Source of the DNA: Paracoccus marcusii | GTDB taxonomy: Bacteria > Pseudomonadota > Alphaproteobacteria > Rhodobacterales > Rhodobacteraceae | Reading direction: 5' to 3' | Assembly (NCBI RefSeq): GCF_028621715.1 | Contig: NZ_CP117466.1 | Span: 3,050,501-3,114,500 of the forward strand | DNA length: 64,000 nt | Part shown: positions 25,190 through 35,397 of the stretch, piece after piece | How positions within the stretch are numbered: position 1 is the first letter of the stretch | Layout of the letters: every line of letters begins with the position of its first letter | Made by a program: the position numbers and the translations under genes | Notes under the pieces: generated by a model | Told to the model about the DNA's origin: nothing | Database searches by the model: none | The model's input: only the letters and a program-made list of their open reading frames with translations

Positions 25190-26794
25190 TCACTCGGCCA
25201 TCGTTATGGACGAGAAGTTCAGGTACCAGTTCTGCGGTTGCACGAAGCCCTGTACCTTGGGCGACATGGCGCGGGGCGCCACGTCATGCGTGACCATCAG
25301 GAACAGCGCATCATCGACGAACTTCTCATGCGTGCGGCGCAGGACCGCGTCCTGTTCGGCGGGGTCGAAGGTCGTCTTGATCTCCTCGAACAGGCCCTGC
25401 ATGTCCTCGTCGCAGTAATGGCCCCAGTTGGTGCCGTTAGGTGCCATCAGGTCGCAATCCAGGTGCCGGATGAAGCCGGTGAACGGGTCCTGGATGAAGT
25501 AGGTGAAGTTGATCGACTGCGATCCCTCGACCGACGGATCGGCGGCGCCTGCGCGCCACAGGTTGATCATCTGGTTCCACTCGACGACCATGAACTCGAC
25601 GTCGATCCAGGCTTGGGCCAGCGACTGCTGGATGTATTCGTTCATCGGCAGCGGCAGCATCTGGCCCGACCCGGAGGGAGAGATCAGCGCCTTGACCTTC
25701 AGCCGGTTGTCGGGGCCGAACCCGGCCTCGGTCATCAAGGCCTGCGCGGCCTCCAGGTCATAGGTGACGTCGAAATCCGGCTCTCCGAACCATTGCGATT
25801 CGGGCGGCACGAACCCCTTGGCCGGGATCATCAGCCCGCCCAGCAGCGCGCCCATCGCCTCGCGGTCGATGGCCAGGTTCGCGGCCTTGCGCACGCGGAT
25901 GTCGTTCCAGGGCGACCCCTCGACCCGGCTCAGGTGCCAGGTCCAGTTATGCGGCAGCGCATTCTGGGTGATGGCAAAGCCGTTGCCCTGCATCGCGGGG
26001 ATGGTGTCGGGGGCCGGCGCCTCGATCCAGTCGACCTGCCCCGACATCAGCGCGGCCGAGCGTGCATTCGATTCCGGCAACGGGATCAGCACCAGCCGGT
26101 CCAGCTTGGGAATGCGCGTCTCGTCCCAGTAATCGGCAAAGGGCACCAGCTCGGCCCGTTCGCGCGGGACAAAGGATTCCATCATCCACGGCCCCGTCCC
26201 CGACGGCTTGGCCGCGACCTGCTCCCAGTCCTTGCCCAGAGCCTCCCAGTTGGCCTTGGACGACATCATCACCCAGGCCAGCTGATAGGGCAGCGTGGCG
26301 TCCGGCTCATGCGTGATGATCTCGACCGTCAGATCGTCCACGGCGCGATAGCTGGCGATGGCGGGAATGCGCGACTTGCCCTGCGCCGATTGGCGCGGAT
26401 CATACTGTTCGGCGCTTTCGTCCAGCAGCTTGTCCAGGTTCCAGACCACGTTCTCGGCGTTGAACGGGCTGCCGTCGTGGAAGGTCACCCCCTCGCGCAG
26501 CGTGAAGGTCCAGCGGGTGCGGTCGGCCTCGTCGGCCTCCCATGCGGTGGCCAGGCCCGGCACCAGGCCGGACGGCCCGTCGCCCTGCGTCAGATCCCAG
26601 TTGATCAGCGCGTCATAGACCGTATAGCCGATAAAGCGCAGCCCCTCGCCGCCCTGATCGGGCTGGCCGGTGGTCAGCGGGATGTCGGCGGCGGTCATGC
26701 CGATGCGCAGCGTGCCTTGGGCCATGGCCGCAGGTCCGGCCAGCACCGCCACCGAAAGCGCCAATGCGGCGATGCCTTTTCTCAGATCAAGCAC
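25190..26794 (-). CDS. Family 5 solute-binding protein of the peptide-type ABC importer
   Basis: The 534-residue periplasmic receptor starts at a GTG, read from GGGAGA six or seven bases upstream. This start places a clean signal peptide at the N-terminus (LRKGIAALALSVAVLAGPAAMAQ). An ATG-initiated version would add some 90 residues without sense. Typical SBP_5 blocks are GLATAWEADEADRTRWTFTL, REGVTFHDGSPFNAENVVW and GTGPWMMESFVPRERAELV. It is the first gene of the operon SBP-B-C-F-D-amidase-RidA. The ligand could be a peptide, opine or small amide. The downstream amidase favours an amide-bearing compound. Confidence 0.92.
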   Translation of the reverse strand: MLDLRKGIAALALSVAVLAGPAAMAQGTLRIGMTAADIPLTTGQPDQGGEGLRFIGYTVYDALINWDLTQGDGPSGLVPGLATAWEADEADRTRWTFTLREGVTFHDGSPFNAENVVWNLDKLLDESAEQYDPRQSAQGKSRIPAIASYRAVDDLTVEIITHEPDATLPYQLAWVMMSSKANWEALGKDWEQVAAKPSGTGPWMMESFVPRERAELVPFADYWDETRIPKLDRLVLIPLPESNARSAALMSGQVDWIEAPAPDTIPAMQGNGFAITQNALPHNWTWHLSRVEGSPWNDIRVRKAANLAIDREAMGALLGGLMIPAKGFVPPESQWFGEPDFDVTYDLEAAQALMTEAGFGPDNRLKVKALISPSGSGQMLPLPMNEYIQQSLAQAWIDVEFMVVEWNQMINLWRAGAADPSVEGSQSINFTYFIQDPFTGFIRHLDCDLMAPNGTNWGHYCDEDMQGLFEEIKTTFDPAEQDAVLRRTHEKFVDDALFLMVTHDVAPRAMSPKVQGFVQPQNWYLNFSSITMAE

Positions 26795-26851
26795 GGTCGT
26801 TCTCCCTGTTGGCCGGGGTCGTTGCTGCCCCGAATTGGGATCACCTTGGAC

Positions 26852-26927
26852 CGCCGCTGCAGGGCTGCGCAGCGGCGGGCGGGCATCGCGCGGGGGTCGG
26901 TTCGCAAAAAACCTGCGTGCTGCACGC
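26852..26927. promoter_or_regulatory. Inverted repeats in the divergent promoter region (hairpin and GCGTGC-T-GCACGC)
   Basis: The 235-base gap between the binding-protein gene and the divergent racemase-family gene holds two clear symmetric elements. One is a nine-base hairpin CGCCGCTGC/GCAGCGGCG (26852-26860 with 26869-26877). The other is the perfect palindrome GCGTGC-T-GCACGC (26915-26927), with another GCACGC half at 26955-26960. The latter is a good candidate operator controlling one or both directions. No regulator gene is present in this locus. Confidence 0.4.
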
Positions 26928-27029
26928 CGGGCGGTCAGATTGCTGACAATTCCTGCACGCAATGTTTTCGCCATCGCGGCCGGTCTTTCGGGATGGACAG
27001 CGCATCGATAAGCGGGCCACAGGCGCGGG

Positions 27030-27644
27030 ATGATCCTGCTGGCCAATCCCAATGCGAACCCGGTCACGACCGCGGCGATGTGCGCGATCGCGGCGCCGTG
27101 GCTGGCGGACCTTCAGGGGTGGACGGCGCCCACAGGGCCGCAGGTGATCGTCACCCCGGACCAGTTGGACCGTGCGGCCGACGGCATCGCGGCGCTGCAC
27201 CCGCCCGCGGCGTGTCGCGGCGTGATCGTCGCCGCCTTCGGCGATCCGGGCGCGGATCGGCTGGCAGCCCGCCTTGCGGTGCCGGTGATCGGCATCGGGG
27301 CCGCAGCCGCGCGGGCGGCGGCGCAGGGGGGGCGCGCCTTTGCGGTCGCGACCACCACCCCTGCCCTGCGGGACCGGATCGACGCGCTGATGCGGGGGCA
27401 GCCCGGCCGCTATCTGGGGTGTCACCTGACCGACAGCCCAGATGTGATGGGCGATCCCGACGCGCTGGATCACGCCCTGCTGGAGGCGGTGATGCGGGCC
27501 GCGGCAGCCGGTGCCGAGGCGGTGATCATCGGCGGCGGCCCATTGGCGCAGGCGGCGGTCCGGCTGGCGCCCCTGTCCCCCGTACCGCTGATCCAGCCCG
27601 TCCCCGAGGCCGCGCGCGCGATGGCGCAGCTGCTGGCCCGCTGA
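27030..27644 (+). CDS. Asp/Glu/hydantoin racemase family protein without catalytic cysteines
   Basis: The 204-residue protein matches hydantoin/allantoin racemases in length and blocks: NPNANPVTTAAM at the start, VIVAAFGDPGADRLAARL near residue 66, and AVIIGGGPLAQAAVRL near residue 165. In active family members a cysteine precedes the first FGDPG and another sits in the later GCG; here these are A and G. With both acid/base cysteines gone, normal racemisation is unlikely. It could be a lyase/isomerase of another kind, a binding protein, or inactive. It is divergent from the ABC importer operon and shares its promoter region. Confidence 0.78.
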   Translation: MILLANPNANPVTTAAMCAIAAPWLADLQGWTAPTGPQVIVTPDQLDRAADGIAALHPPAACRGVIVAAFGDPGADRLAARLAVPVIGIGAAAARAAAQGGRAFAVATTTPALRDRIDALMRGQPGRYLGCHLTDSPDVMGDPDALDHALLEAVMRAAAAGAEAVIIGGGPLAQAAVRLAPLSPVPLIQPVPEAARAMAQLLAR

Positions 27645-27646
27645 GG

Positions 27647-30277
27647 TTACAGGTCCTCGATCCGGACATGGGCGCGGGTGCCGCCCAGGGACTGGAACGC
27701 CCGCTGGCGGCAGGTCAGGACCAGCACCTGCTGATCGGTGGCGACGCGGTGCAGCGCGGTGAACATCGCCTCGATCCGGTCGTCATCGGTGTGGACCAGC
27801 GCATCGTCCAGGATCACCGGGACCGGCCGCCCGGCCTGCGCGAACAGGCGCGCAAAGGCCAGCCGCGTCAGGATCGCCACCTGTTCGCGCGTGCCGCCCG
27901 ACAGGATGTCCAGCGGTTCGGCCTGTCCGTCACGGGTCAGCGCATGCGGCAGCAGGGTCTGGTCGTCGATCTGCAGCGCCGCGCCGGGATGAAGGATCGA
28001 CAACAGCGGCTGCAGCTCGCGCACCACCGGCTTGAAATAGGCATCGCGCTGGCGCGTGCGCGCCTGCTCCAGCGTGTCGCGCAGGCGCGTCAGGGCGGCC
28101 ATCTCGGCGGCATAGCGGTCAGCGCGGGCGTGGGCCTCGGCGCACTGCCCGGACAGTTCGTCCAGCGTTTCCTCGATCCCCTCCTCGGCCAACAGCGCGA
28201 TGCGGGTGTTCAGCGCGGCAAGGTCGCGCTCCATCGTCTCCGCGTCGCGCCGGGCCTGTTCGGCAGCACTGGTGGCACGCGACAGCGCGGCCTGGGCGGT
28301 GGTCAGGTCGGGGGCCGCATCCGACAGGGTGGCGCACAGCCGGGCGGCCTCGGCGCTGCGGGCCGACAGGTCGGGCAGCGTGGCGGCCAGCGCATCCAGA
28401 CGCGCCGCCAGATCGTCCAGCGATCCGGCCTCGGCCAGCACATCCGCCAGCGCGCGTTCGGCGGAACGGCGCTCTCCCTCGGCATCGGCACGCGCCTCCC
28501 CGGCGGCGGTCGCGGCCTCATGGGCGCTGCGGGATTGGGACTGCGCCTGCGCCTCGGCGGTATCGGCGGCGGTCAGCAGAGGTTCCAGCACTGCCGCGTC
28601 CTCGGCATCCGCAGGGGCATCGGCAGCCTCGGCCGTGGCCAGGGCCAGTGCTTCGCGCAACGCATCCAGGCCCAGCGGCGCCAGATCGTCCAGCGCCTGC
28701 GCCCCCTGGCGCAGCGCATCGTCCAGCCGCGTCGCGCGGTTCAGCCGGTCACGCGCATCGGCCAGATCGGCCGCCCCACAATCCTGCAGCGCGCTTGCCA
28801 CGTCCCGCTGCGCCTGCCCCAGATCTGCGGCAAGCTGCGCCCCCCGCCCCGATCCCGGATCGACGCTGATCGCGCCAAAGCCCGGCAGCGTGACGTGCGT
28901 CCGCCCCGGCACCGCCCATGCACCCTCGACGGGGGTTCCGTCCGCCAGCGTCGCCAGAGGCCCGTCCGCGTGAAATTCGATGGTCACCGCCTGTGCCTCG
29001 GCCCGCGCGTCCAGGCGGTCCAGCACCGTCTGTGCCTGATCCAGCCGTGCCATCGCCTTGGGTGTGATGGTCAGCCGCGCCCGCTGTGCCCGATCCGCGT
29101 GCAGCTGCGCCTGCAGCGCCTGCGCCCGGTCCAGCCGATGGGTCAGATCGACCACCCGAGACCGCGCCGCAAGCGCCAGCCGCGCCTGCTGTGCCCGCGA
29201 CAGGCGTCCGCGCAGATCGCGCGCGACCTCGCCAGCCTGGCGGTGCGCCTCGGCAGCCTGCGAATCGCGCAGGGCCAGCACCTCGGCGCGATCGCGGGCG
29301 GCCACCGCGCGCGCTTCGGCCAGGCGCAGCGTCTCGCGGGCCTGGGTCACGCGGTCGGACAGCTGTCGGGTCTGGTCGATCTGCTGGCGCGCGGTCGTCT
29401 CGGCCATCCGGGCCAGCGTCAGGTCGCGTTCCGCCTGCGCCAGGCGGTCTGCATGCTTGCGGGCGGCCTGATGCGCCTCCTCGGCCTGCGTCAGGGCAGC
29501 CTGGCGGGCCCGTGCTGCCTCCGGGTCTGTCACGCGGGCCAGCATACGCGTCACCTCGGAGCGGCGGGCCAAGTCGCCGGACAGACGCGCGGCCTTGTCG
29601 CGAGCCTCGGTTTCGGCACGGGACAGTCGCTCGGCCTCCTCGATCGCACGCTGCCATTCTCCCCCGGCCCTGGGGCGGCCGGTGGCGGTGGCCAGCCGTG
29701 CCATCTCCTGCCCGACGCGGTCCAGGACCGCGTCCATGCGCCGCCCCCCGGTCATCATGTCGATCTCTCCGGTGACGGAAGACAGCAGGTCGCGCCGCGT
29801 CCCAAGGTTGCGATCGCGGTCCTGCCGGTCCGCGGCGCTGTTGCCTTCCGGCTCCAGCCCCAACAGGCCCTGGCGGACCCACAACAGACCCGACGGTCCG
29901 GCCAGCCCCCCATCCAGCAGGCGGTCGATCCAGGCCTCGGCCTCGTCCTCCTGGGCGATCAGGCGGCCTTGCGCGTCCGTGATCCGCGCGTGCGCGCGCG
30001 ACAGGAACCGCTTGTGGATGCGGAACCGCCCTTGGGCCGATTCGATCTCGACCGCCACCTCAGGCGCGCCGCCGGCATGGGGTTGCAGCGCCTTGACCGG
30101 TGCGCGGCTGCTGCGGTGGCGTTCAAAGAACAGCGCGTGCAGCGCATCGAAAAAGGTGGATTTGCCGAACTCGTTCGGTTCGGACAGAACCGTGATGCCG
30201 TCGCCCAGGTCGGACAGCACCGCCCGGCGCCCGGCAAAGCGGCGAAGGTTGGTCAGCTCGATCGCGCGCAGCTTCAT
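27647..30277 (-). CDS. SbcC/Rad50-like ATPase of the YhaN type
   Basis: The 876-residue protein has an N-terminal ATPase half with an unusual Walker A (SEPNEFGKSTFFDAL, residues about 32-46). A very long alanine-rich coiled coil follows, from about residue 190 to 750. The C-terminal half has signature LSGGTREQVAILTRL (from about 792) and Walker B VPVILDDALVHTDDDR (from about 819). No CXXC zinc hook is seen in the middle of the coil, unlike SbcC/Rad50, so it resembles the YhaN branch. Its ATG overlaps the stop of the partner nuclease gene (ATGA). The pair probably handles DNA ends or hairpins, though YhaN-type pairs are poorly characterised. Confidence 0.85.
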   Translation of the reverse strand: MKLRAIELTNLRRFAGRRAVLSDLGDGITVLSEPNEFGKSTFFDALHALFFERHRSSRAPVKALQPHAGGAPEVAVEIESAQGRFRIHKRFLSRAHARITDAQGRLIAQEDEAEAWIDRLLDGGLAGPSGLLWVRQGLLGLEPEGNSAADRQDRDRNLGTRRDLLSSVTGEIDMMTGGRRMDAVLDRVGQEMARLATATGRPRAGGEWQRAIEEAERLSRAETEARDKAARLSGDLARRSEVTRMLARVTDPEAARARQAALTQAEEAHQAARKHADRLAQAERDLTLARMAETTARQQIDQTRQLSDRVTQARETLRLAEARAVAARDRAEVLALRDSQAAEAHRQAGEVARDLRGRLSRAQQARLALAARSRVVDLTHRLDRAQALQAQLHADRAQRARLTITPKAMARLDQAQTVLDRLDARAEAQAVTIEFHADGPLATLADGTPVEGAWAVPGRTHVTLPGFGAISVDPGSGRGAQLAADLGQAQRDVASALQDCGAADLADARDRLNRATRLDDALRQGAQALDDLAPLGLDALREALALATAEAADAPADAEDAAVLEPLLTAADTAEAQAQSQSRSAHEAATAAGEARADAEGERRSAERALADVLAEAGSLDDLAARLDALAATLPDLSARSAEAARLCATLSDAAPDLTTAQAALSRATSAAEQARRDAETMERDLAALNTRIALLAEEGIEETLDELSGQCAEAHARADRYAAEMAALTRLRDTLEQARTRQRDAYFKPVVRELQPLLSILHPGAALQIDDQTLLPHALTRDGQAEPLDILSGGTREQVAILTRLAFARLFAQAGRPVPVILDDALVHTDDDRIEAMFTALHRVATDQQVLVLTCRQRAFQSLGGTRAHVRIEDL

Positions 30278-31386
30278 GCCTGCACCTCCTGCGCAAAGCT
30301 GTACAGGCGCGACAGCGCCGCGGCCGAGATGTCGCGGTCGGCCTGCGACCGCTGCGGGTCGGTCGTATCCGCCAGCAGCGCGTCGGCGGCGTGGCGCAGC
30401 GCGCCCGCGCGGTCGATCAGGTCCAGATCGTCGGGCCGGGCCTCGACCTGCAGGGCGGACAAGTCGGCGGCGAACCAGCCGTAATCGGGCGCAGCCGCCT
30501 GCAGGGCCGCGTCCAGCGCCGCACGGTCCGACAGGGCCAGCCTGCCGCCTGCCGTCACGCTGACCAGATGATCGCGTGCCCGTTCCGTCGGCAGGGCGCG
30601 CGTCAGCGCCGCCCGCACATCCGCGCCGGGCAGCAGGTCCAGGTGCGAGCGGGTCCAGCGGAACTGCCCCACGGGCACCGCCTGCACCGTCACCTGGGCG
30701 CCCAGTTCGACCAGCAGCGCACCCGCCGGGCCGTCATGCTTGAAGCTGTCGGCCTCTGGCGCGCCCGAATACCAGGTCGCGGGGCCGATCTGGCGCTGTC
30801 CGTGCCAATCGCCAAGTGCCAGGTAATCCAGCCCCGACCGCGCCGCACGGTCGGGCGGAATGATGCCCGTTCGCCCGTCGCTCTCGTCGAAATCCGTCAC
30901 CGGGCCGTGGCCCAAGCCGATCCGCCGCGCGCCTTGCGGCGTGGCCGCGTCCATCGCCTGCGTCAGGTCGCGCCCGGCGCGACGCTGCGTGCAAGGCGCG
31001 GGCAGCAGCCAGACGTCGTCGGCCAAGGTCACCGGGCCGTCATCCAGCAGGGGTTTCAGGTTCGCCGGGCCATCGGTCGCGATGTGCCGCCACAGCTCGG
31101 TCGCCGCCAGGCTGTCATGGTTGCCGGGCAGCATGATCCAGCGGATGTCTGCCTCCTCCGCCATCGCGCGAAGCGCCTGGCGCAGGGTGTCGGGGGCCGG
31201 GGTTTCCGCGTCGAAACTGTCGCCCGCCAGCAGCACGACCTGTGCACCGCCCTGCCGGGCGGCCTGGGCCAGGCGCCCGATGGCGGCATGACGCGCCTCG
31301 CGCAGGCGGTTGCGGATACCCTCGGGATAGCCGCCGAAGGGCTTGCCCAAATGCAGATCCGATGCGTGCAGAAAGCGGAATGTCAT
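30274..31386 (-). CDS. SbcD/YhaO-like metallophosphoesterase (DNA repair exonuclease)
   Basis: The 370-residue calcineurin-like nuclease shows all the metal-binding blocks: FLHASDLHLGKPFGGY near the N-terminus, LLAGDSFDAETPAPDT, IMLPGNHDSLAATE, LGHGPVTDF and LALGDWHGQRQ. It pairs with the downstream SbcC-like ATPase gene, overlapping by four bases, as yhaO-yhaN do. The complex would be an ATP-gated nuclease acting on double-strand ends. The C-terminal 130 residues form the partner-binding and capping region by analogy with SbcD. Confidence 0.9.
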   Translation of the reverse strand: MTFRFLHASDLHLGKPFGGYPEGIRNRLREARHAAIGRLAQAARQGGAQVVLLAGDSFDAETPAPDTLRQALRAMAEEADIRWIMLPGNHDSLAATELWRHIATDGPANLKPLLDDGPVTLADDVWLLPAPCTQRRAGRDLTQAMDAATPQGARRIGLGHGPVTDFDESDGRTGIIPPDRAARSGLDYLALGDWHGQRQIGPATWYSGAPEADSFKHDGPAGALLVELGAQVTVQAVPVGQFRWTRSHLDLLPGADVRAALTRALPTERARDHLVSVTAGGRLALSDRAALDAALQAAAPDYGWFAADLSALQVEARPDDLDLIDRAGALRHAADALLADTTDPQRSQADRDISAAALSRLYSFAQEVQA

Positions 31387-31419
31387 GCGTGAAAATCCTT
31401 GTCGGTCAACGGGTCACAG

Positions 31420-31851
31420 TCACGGATCAAGGTCGATCCGCAATTGCAGCGGGTCGGTGCCCATGTCGAACGCGGCCTCGTCAAAACGCGGCGCGCGCAA
31501 GCGCGGTGCAGGCCCGACAGAAATGCCCCAGCGTTCCTGCGGCATTCCCAGCACGTTGGTGTCCAGCCGCCCGTTGGCATTCGCATCATGCAGCACCGCC
31601 ACCGCATAGCGTCCCGGCATCACGCCCTCGAACGTGCAGACAGCCTGGCCACCGCGCGGCGGGGACGCGTCATGGACCGCGCCCGCCCCGTCGGGAAACC
31701 CCGCGGGATCGGCATGCAGGCTGCAGGCCAGCACGCCGCGGTCATCGGGGATGCCGGTCACCGTCACCTGGATGGTGCCCGCGATCGCGGGCGCGGCCAG
31801 CGTGGTTGCGGCGACCAAGGCCGCGATCCCGATCCTGCGACGATGCTGCAT
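31420..31851 (-). CDS. DUF2141 family exported protein
   Basis: The 143-residue protein has a signal peptide (MQHRRRIGIAALVAATTLAA, then PAIAG) and a compact beta-rich domain. Its blocks GRYAVAVLHDANANGRLDTN and MPQERWGISVGP are typical of DUF2141 proteins. The two cysteines in LACSLHADP and QAVCTFEG could form a disulfide in the periplasm. The function of the family is unknown. The ATG was chosen because it starts the signal peptide directly. It is a single gene between the nuclease and the ferredoxin gene. Confidence 0.85.
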   Translation of the reverse strand: MQHRRRIGIAALVAATTLAAPAIAGTIQVTVTGIPDDRGVLACSLHADPAGFPDGAGAVHDASPPRGGQAVCTFEGVMPGRYAVAVLHDANANGRLDTNVLGMPQERWGISVGPAPRLRAPRFDEAAFDMGTDPLQLRIDLDP

Positions 31852-31937
31852 CCGTTCCCCCGTGACGGTCGTGACATGACGTGGCAGGTCACCACGAAAC
31901 GCGGTGCCGGACAACCGCCGCCAGGGCCTGATACGCA

Positions 31938-31967
31938 GATGGCCGCGCCTGTGCGGGCGCGGCCATC
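31938..31967 (-). terminator. Strong hairpin downstream of the ferredoxin gene
   Basis: A perfect 12-base stem, GATGGCCGCGCC with its complement, and a six-base loop lies 23 bases past the ferredoxin stop. There is no T-run on the minus strand, so it is either a weak intrinsic terminator or an mRNA 3' end stabiliser. Confidence 0.5.
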
Positions 31968-31989
31968 GACACGTCACCGTGAGGGACGA

Positions 31990-34009
<2,020 letters not shown>

Positions 34010-34092
34010 GCGGGATGTCCTCATCTCTCGACGGCAGCGATCAGGGGCGGGTGCCCGGACTGCCTGTTGGATATGACGCCAATGTAAGGTGC

Positions 34093-34110
34093 CGTGGCAA
34101 ATAAACCACG
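34093..34110. promoter_or_regulatory. Inverted repeat CGTGG-N8-CCACG upstream of the Do-like protease
   Basis: Perfect five-base arms flank an A/T-rich centre in the 176-base gap between hflC and the protease gene. It lies about 85 bases upstream of the protease start and could be a stress-regulator site. I do not recognise the regulator. Confidence 0.25.
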
Positions 34111-34147
34111 CTCTCGACTTGTGAACAGATCGTGATTTTCATTGCAG

Positions 34148-34174
34148 AAACGGGCGAAGGTTTCCCTCCGCCCG
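34148..34174 (-). terminator. Intrinsic terminator after hflC
   Basis: On the minus strand, CGGGCGGAGG-GAAA-CCTTCGCCCG forms a ten-base stem (one G-U pair) with a stable GAAA tetraloop, followed by TTTC. It lies 12 bases past the hflC stop. Confidence 0.75.
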
Positions 34175-34185
34175 CCTCGGGTTCG

Positions 34186-35397
34186 TCAGTTGGCGGGCGC
34201 GGGTTCCGCCGCCGTATCCTCGGCCGGGGCCTCGGGGGCCGGGGCTTCCTCGACCGGCGCATCCTCGCTCTGGGCAGCGCCCTCAGCCGGGGCGTCCGGC
34301 GACAGGATCTCGGACGGCTCCTGCGGGGGCGTGGCCAGATTCTCGGGCACCGGGGTCAGCTCGATCCCGGCGGATTCGCCCAGACGATTGCCGTCGCGGT
34401 CGACCACCTCGGGAACGACCAGCTCCTCGCCTTCGGGCGTTTCGGCGGGACCGTTCAGACCCAGCCGCTCGGCCGAATTGCCCGGCGGTACCGGCGTCGA
34501 TGCGGGGTTGGCGTTCGCAGCCCCGTCGCTGGACAGATAGCTGAAGAACTCGCTGTCCGGCTGCATCACCAGCGAGCTGTTGCTGCCCTGAAGCGCGCGC
34601 TGATACGAGGTCAGCGAGCGGGTGAAGGCAAAGAACTCGGGGTCGCGGCCATAGGCGTCGGCATAGATCGCGTTGCGCTGCGCGTCGGCCTCGCCTCGGA
34701 CGATCTCGGACCGGCGGCCGGCCTCGGAGGTCAGCTCGACCACGGTCCGGTCGGCGGCGGCGCGGACGCGCTGCGCAGCCTCGTTGCCGCGTGCAACCTC
34801 GTCGGCGGCCTCGCGGGCACGCTCGGCCCGCATCCGGGCATAGGTCGCGTTCAGGTTCTGCTCGGGCAGGTCGGTGCGGGTCAGGCGGACGTCGATGATC
34901 TCGATCCCCAGGCCGCCCGAATTCGACCGCGCCTCGTCGCGGATCTGGTTCATCAAGCTGGTCCGATCATCCGACAGGACCGAGGTCGAGGGCACCGTAC
35001 CCAGAACGCCGCGAATGGCGTCGATCACGATCGGCTCCAGGCGCATTTCGGCGGCCTGGATGCCCTGCACGCCGACCGCCTGGCGGAACCGCACCGGATC
35101 GGTGATGCGCCAGCGGGCGAATGCGTCGACCACCAGGCGGCGGTCGTCCAGCGGGGTGACCTCCAGCGGGCTGGTCGGCAGACCCAGGATGCGCCCGTCG
35201 TACTTCACCACGTTGTCGATGAAGGGCAGCTTGAAGTTCAGGCCCGGCGTCTCCTGCACGTCGACGACCCGGCCAAGACGCAGCACCAGCGCCTTTTCCC
35301 GCTCGTCCACGATGAACAGGGCCGATCCGGCCAGGACGGCGACGACGACCACGGCCGGCAGGGCCAGGGCGGTCAGCAGGTTCTTGCGCGCAGCCAT
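34186..35397 (-). CDS. hflC: HflC, FtsH-modulating SPFH-domain protein with long acidic C-terminal tail
   Basis: HflC and HflK form a large periplasmic-facing cage around the FtsH protease and modulate its activity. The 403-residue protein has one N-terminal membrane segment (LLTALALPAVVVVAVLAGSALFI), then the SPFH domain with VDEREKALVLRLGRVVDVQE and WRITDPVRFRQAVG, then a helical stretch rich in A, E and R. Beyond the usual end (about residue 300) it carries an extra tail of some 100 residues rich in P, E and A, ending in EAPAPEAPAEDTAAEPAPAN. The start overlaps the hflK stop by one base (TGATG). E. coli HflC is about 334 residues, so the tail is lineage-specific. Confidence 0.93.
   Translation of the reverse strand: MAARKNLLTALALPAVVVVAVLAGSALFIVDEREKALVLRLGRVVDVQETPGLNFKLPFIDNVVKYDGRILGLPTSPLEVTPLDDRRLVVDAFARWRITDPVRFRQAVGVQGIQAAEMRLEPIVIDAIRGVLGTVPSTSVLSDDRTSLMNQIRDEARSNSGGLGIEIIDVRLTRTDLPEQNLNATYARMRAERAREAADEVARGNEAAQRVRAAADRTVVELTSEAGRRSEIVRGEADAQRNAIYADAYGRDPEFFAFTRSLTSYQRALQGSNSSLVMQPDSEFFSYLSSDGAANANPASTPVPPGNSAERLGLNGPAETPEGEELVVPEVVDRDGNRLGESAGIELTPVPENLATPPQEPSEILSPDAPAEGAAQSEDAPVEEAPAPEAPAEDTAAEPAPAN

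Noticed and set aside
25238..30484. A 1748-codon open frame on the plus strand
   Set aside because: It runs antisense to the binding protein and the SbcC-like gene, has no family motifs and is Arg/Gln/His-rich, as expected for the reverse frame of GC-rich genes.
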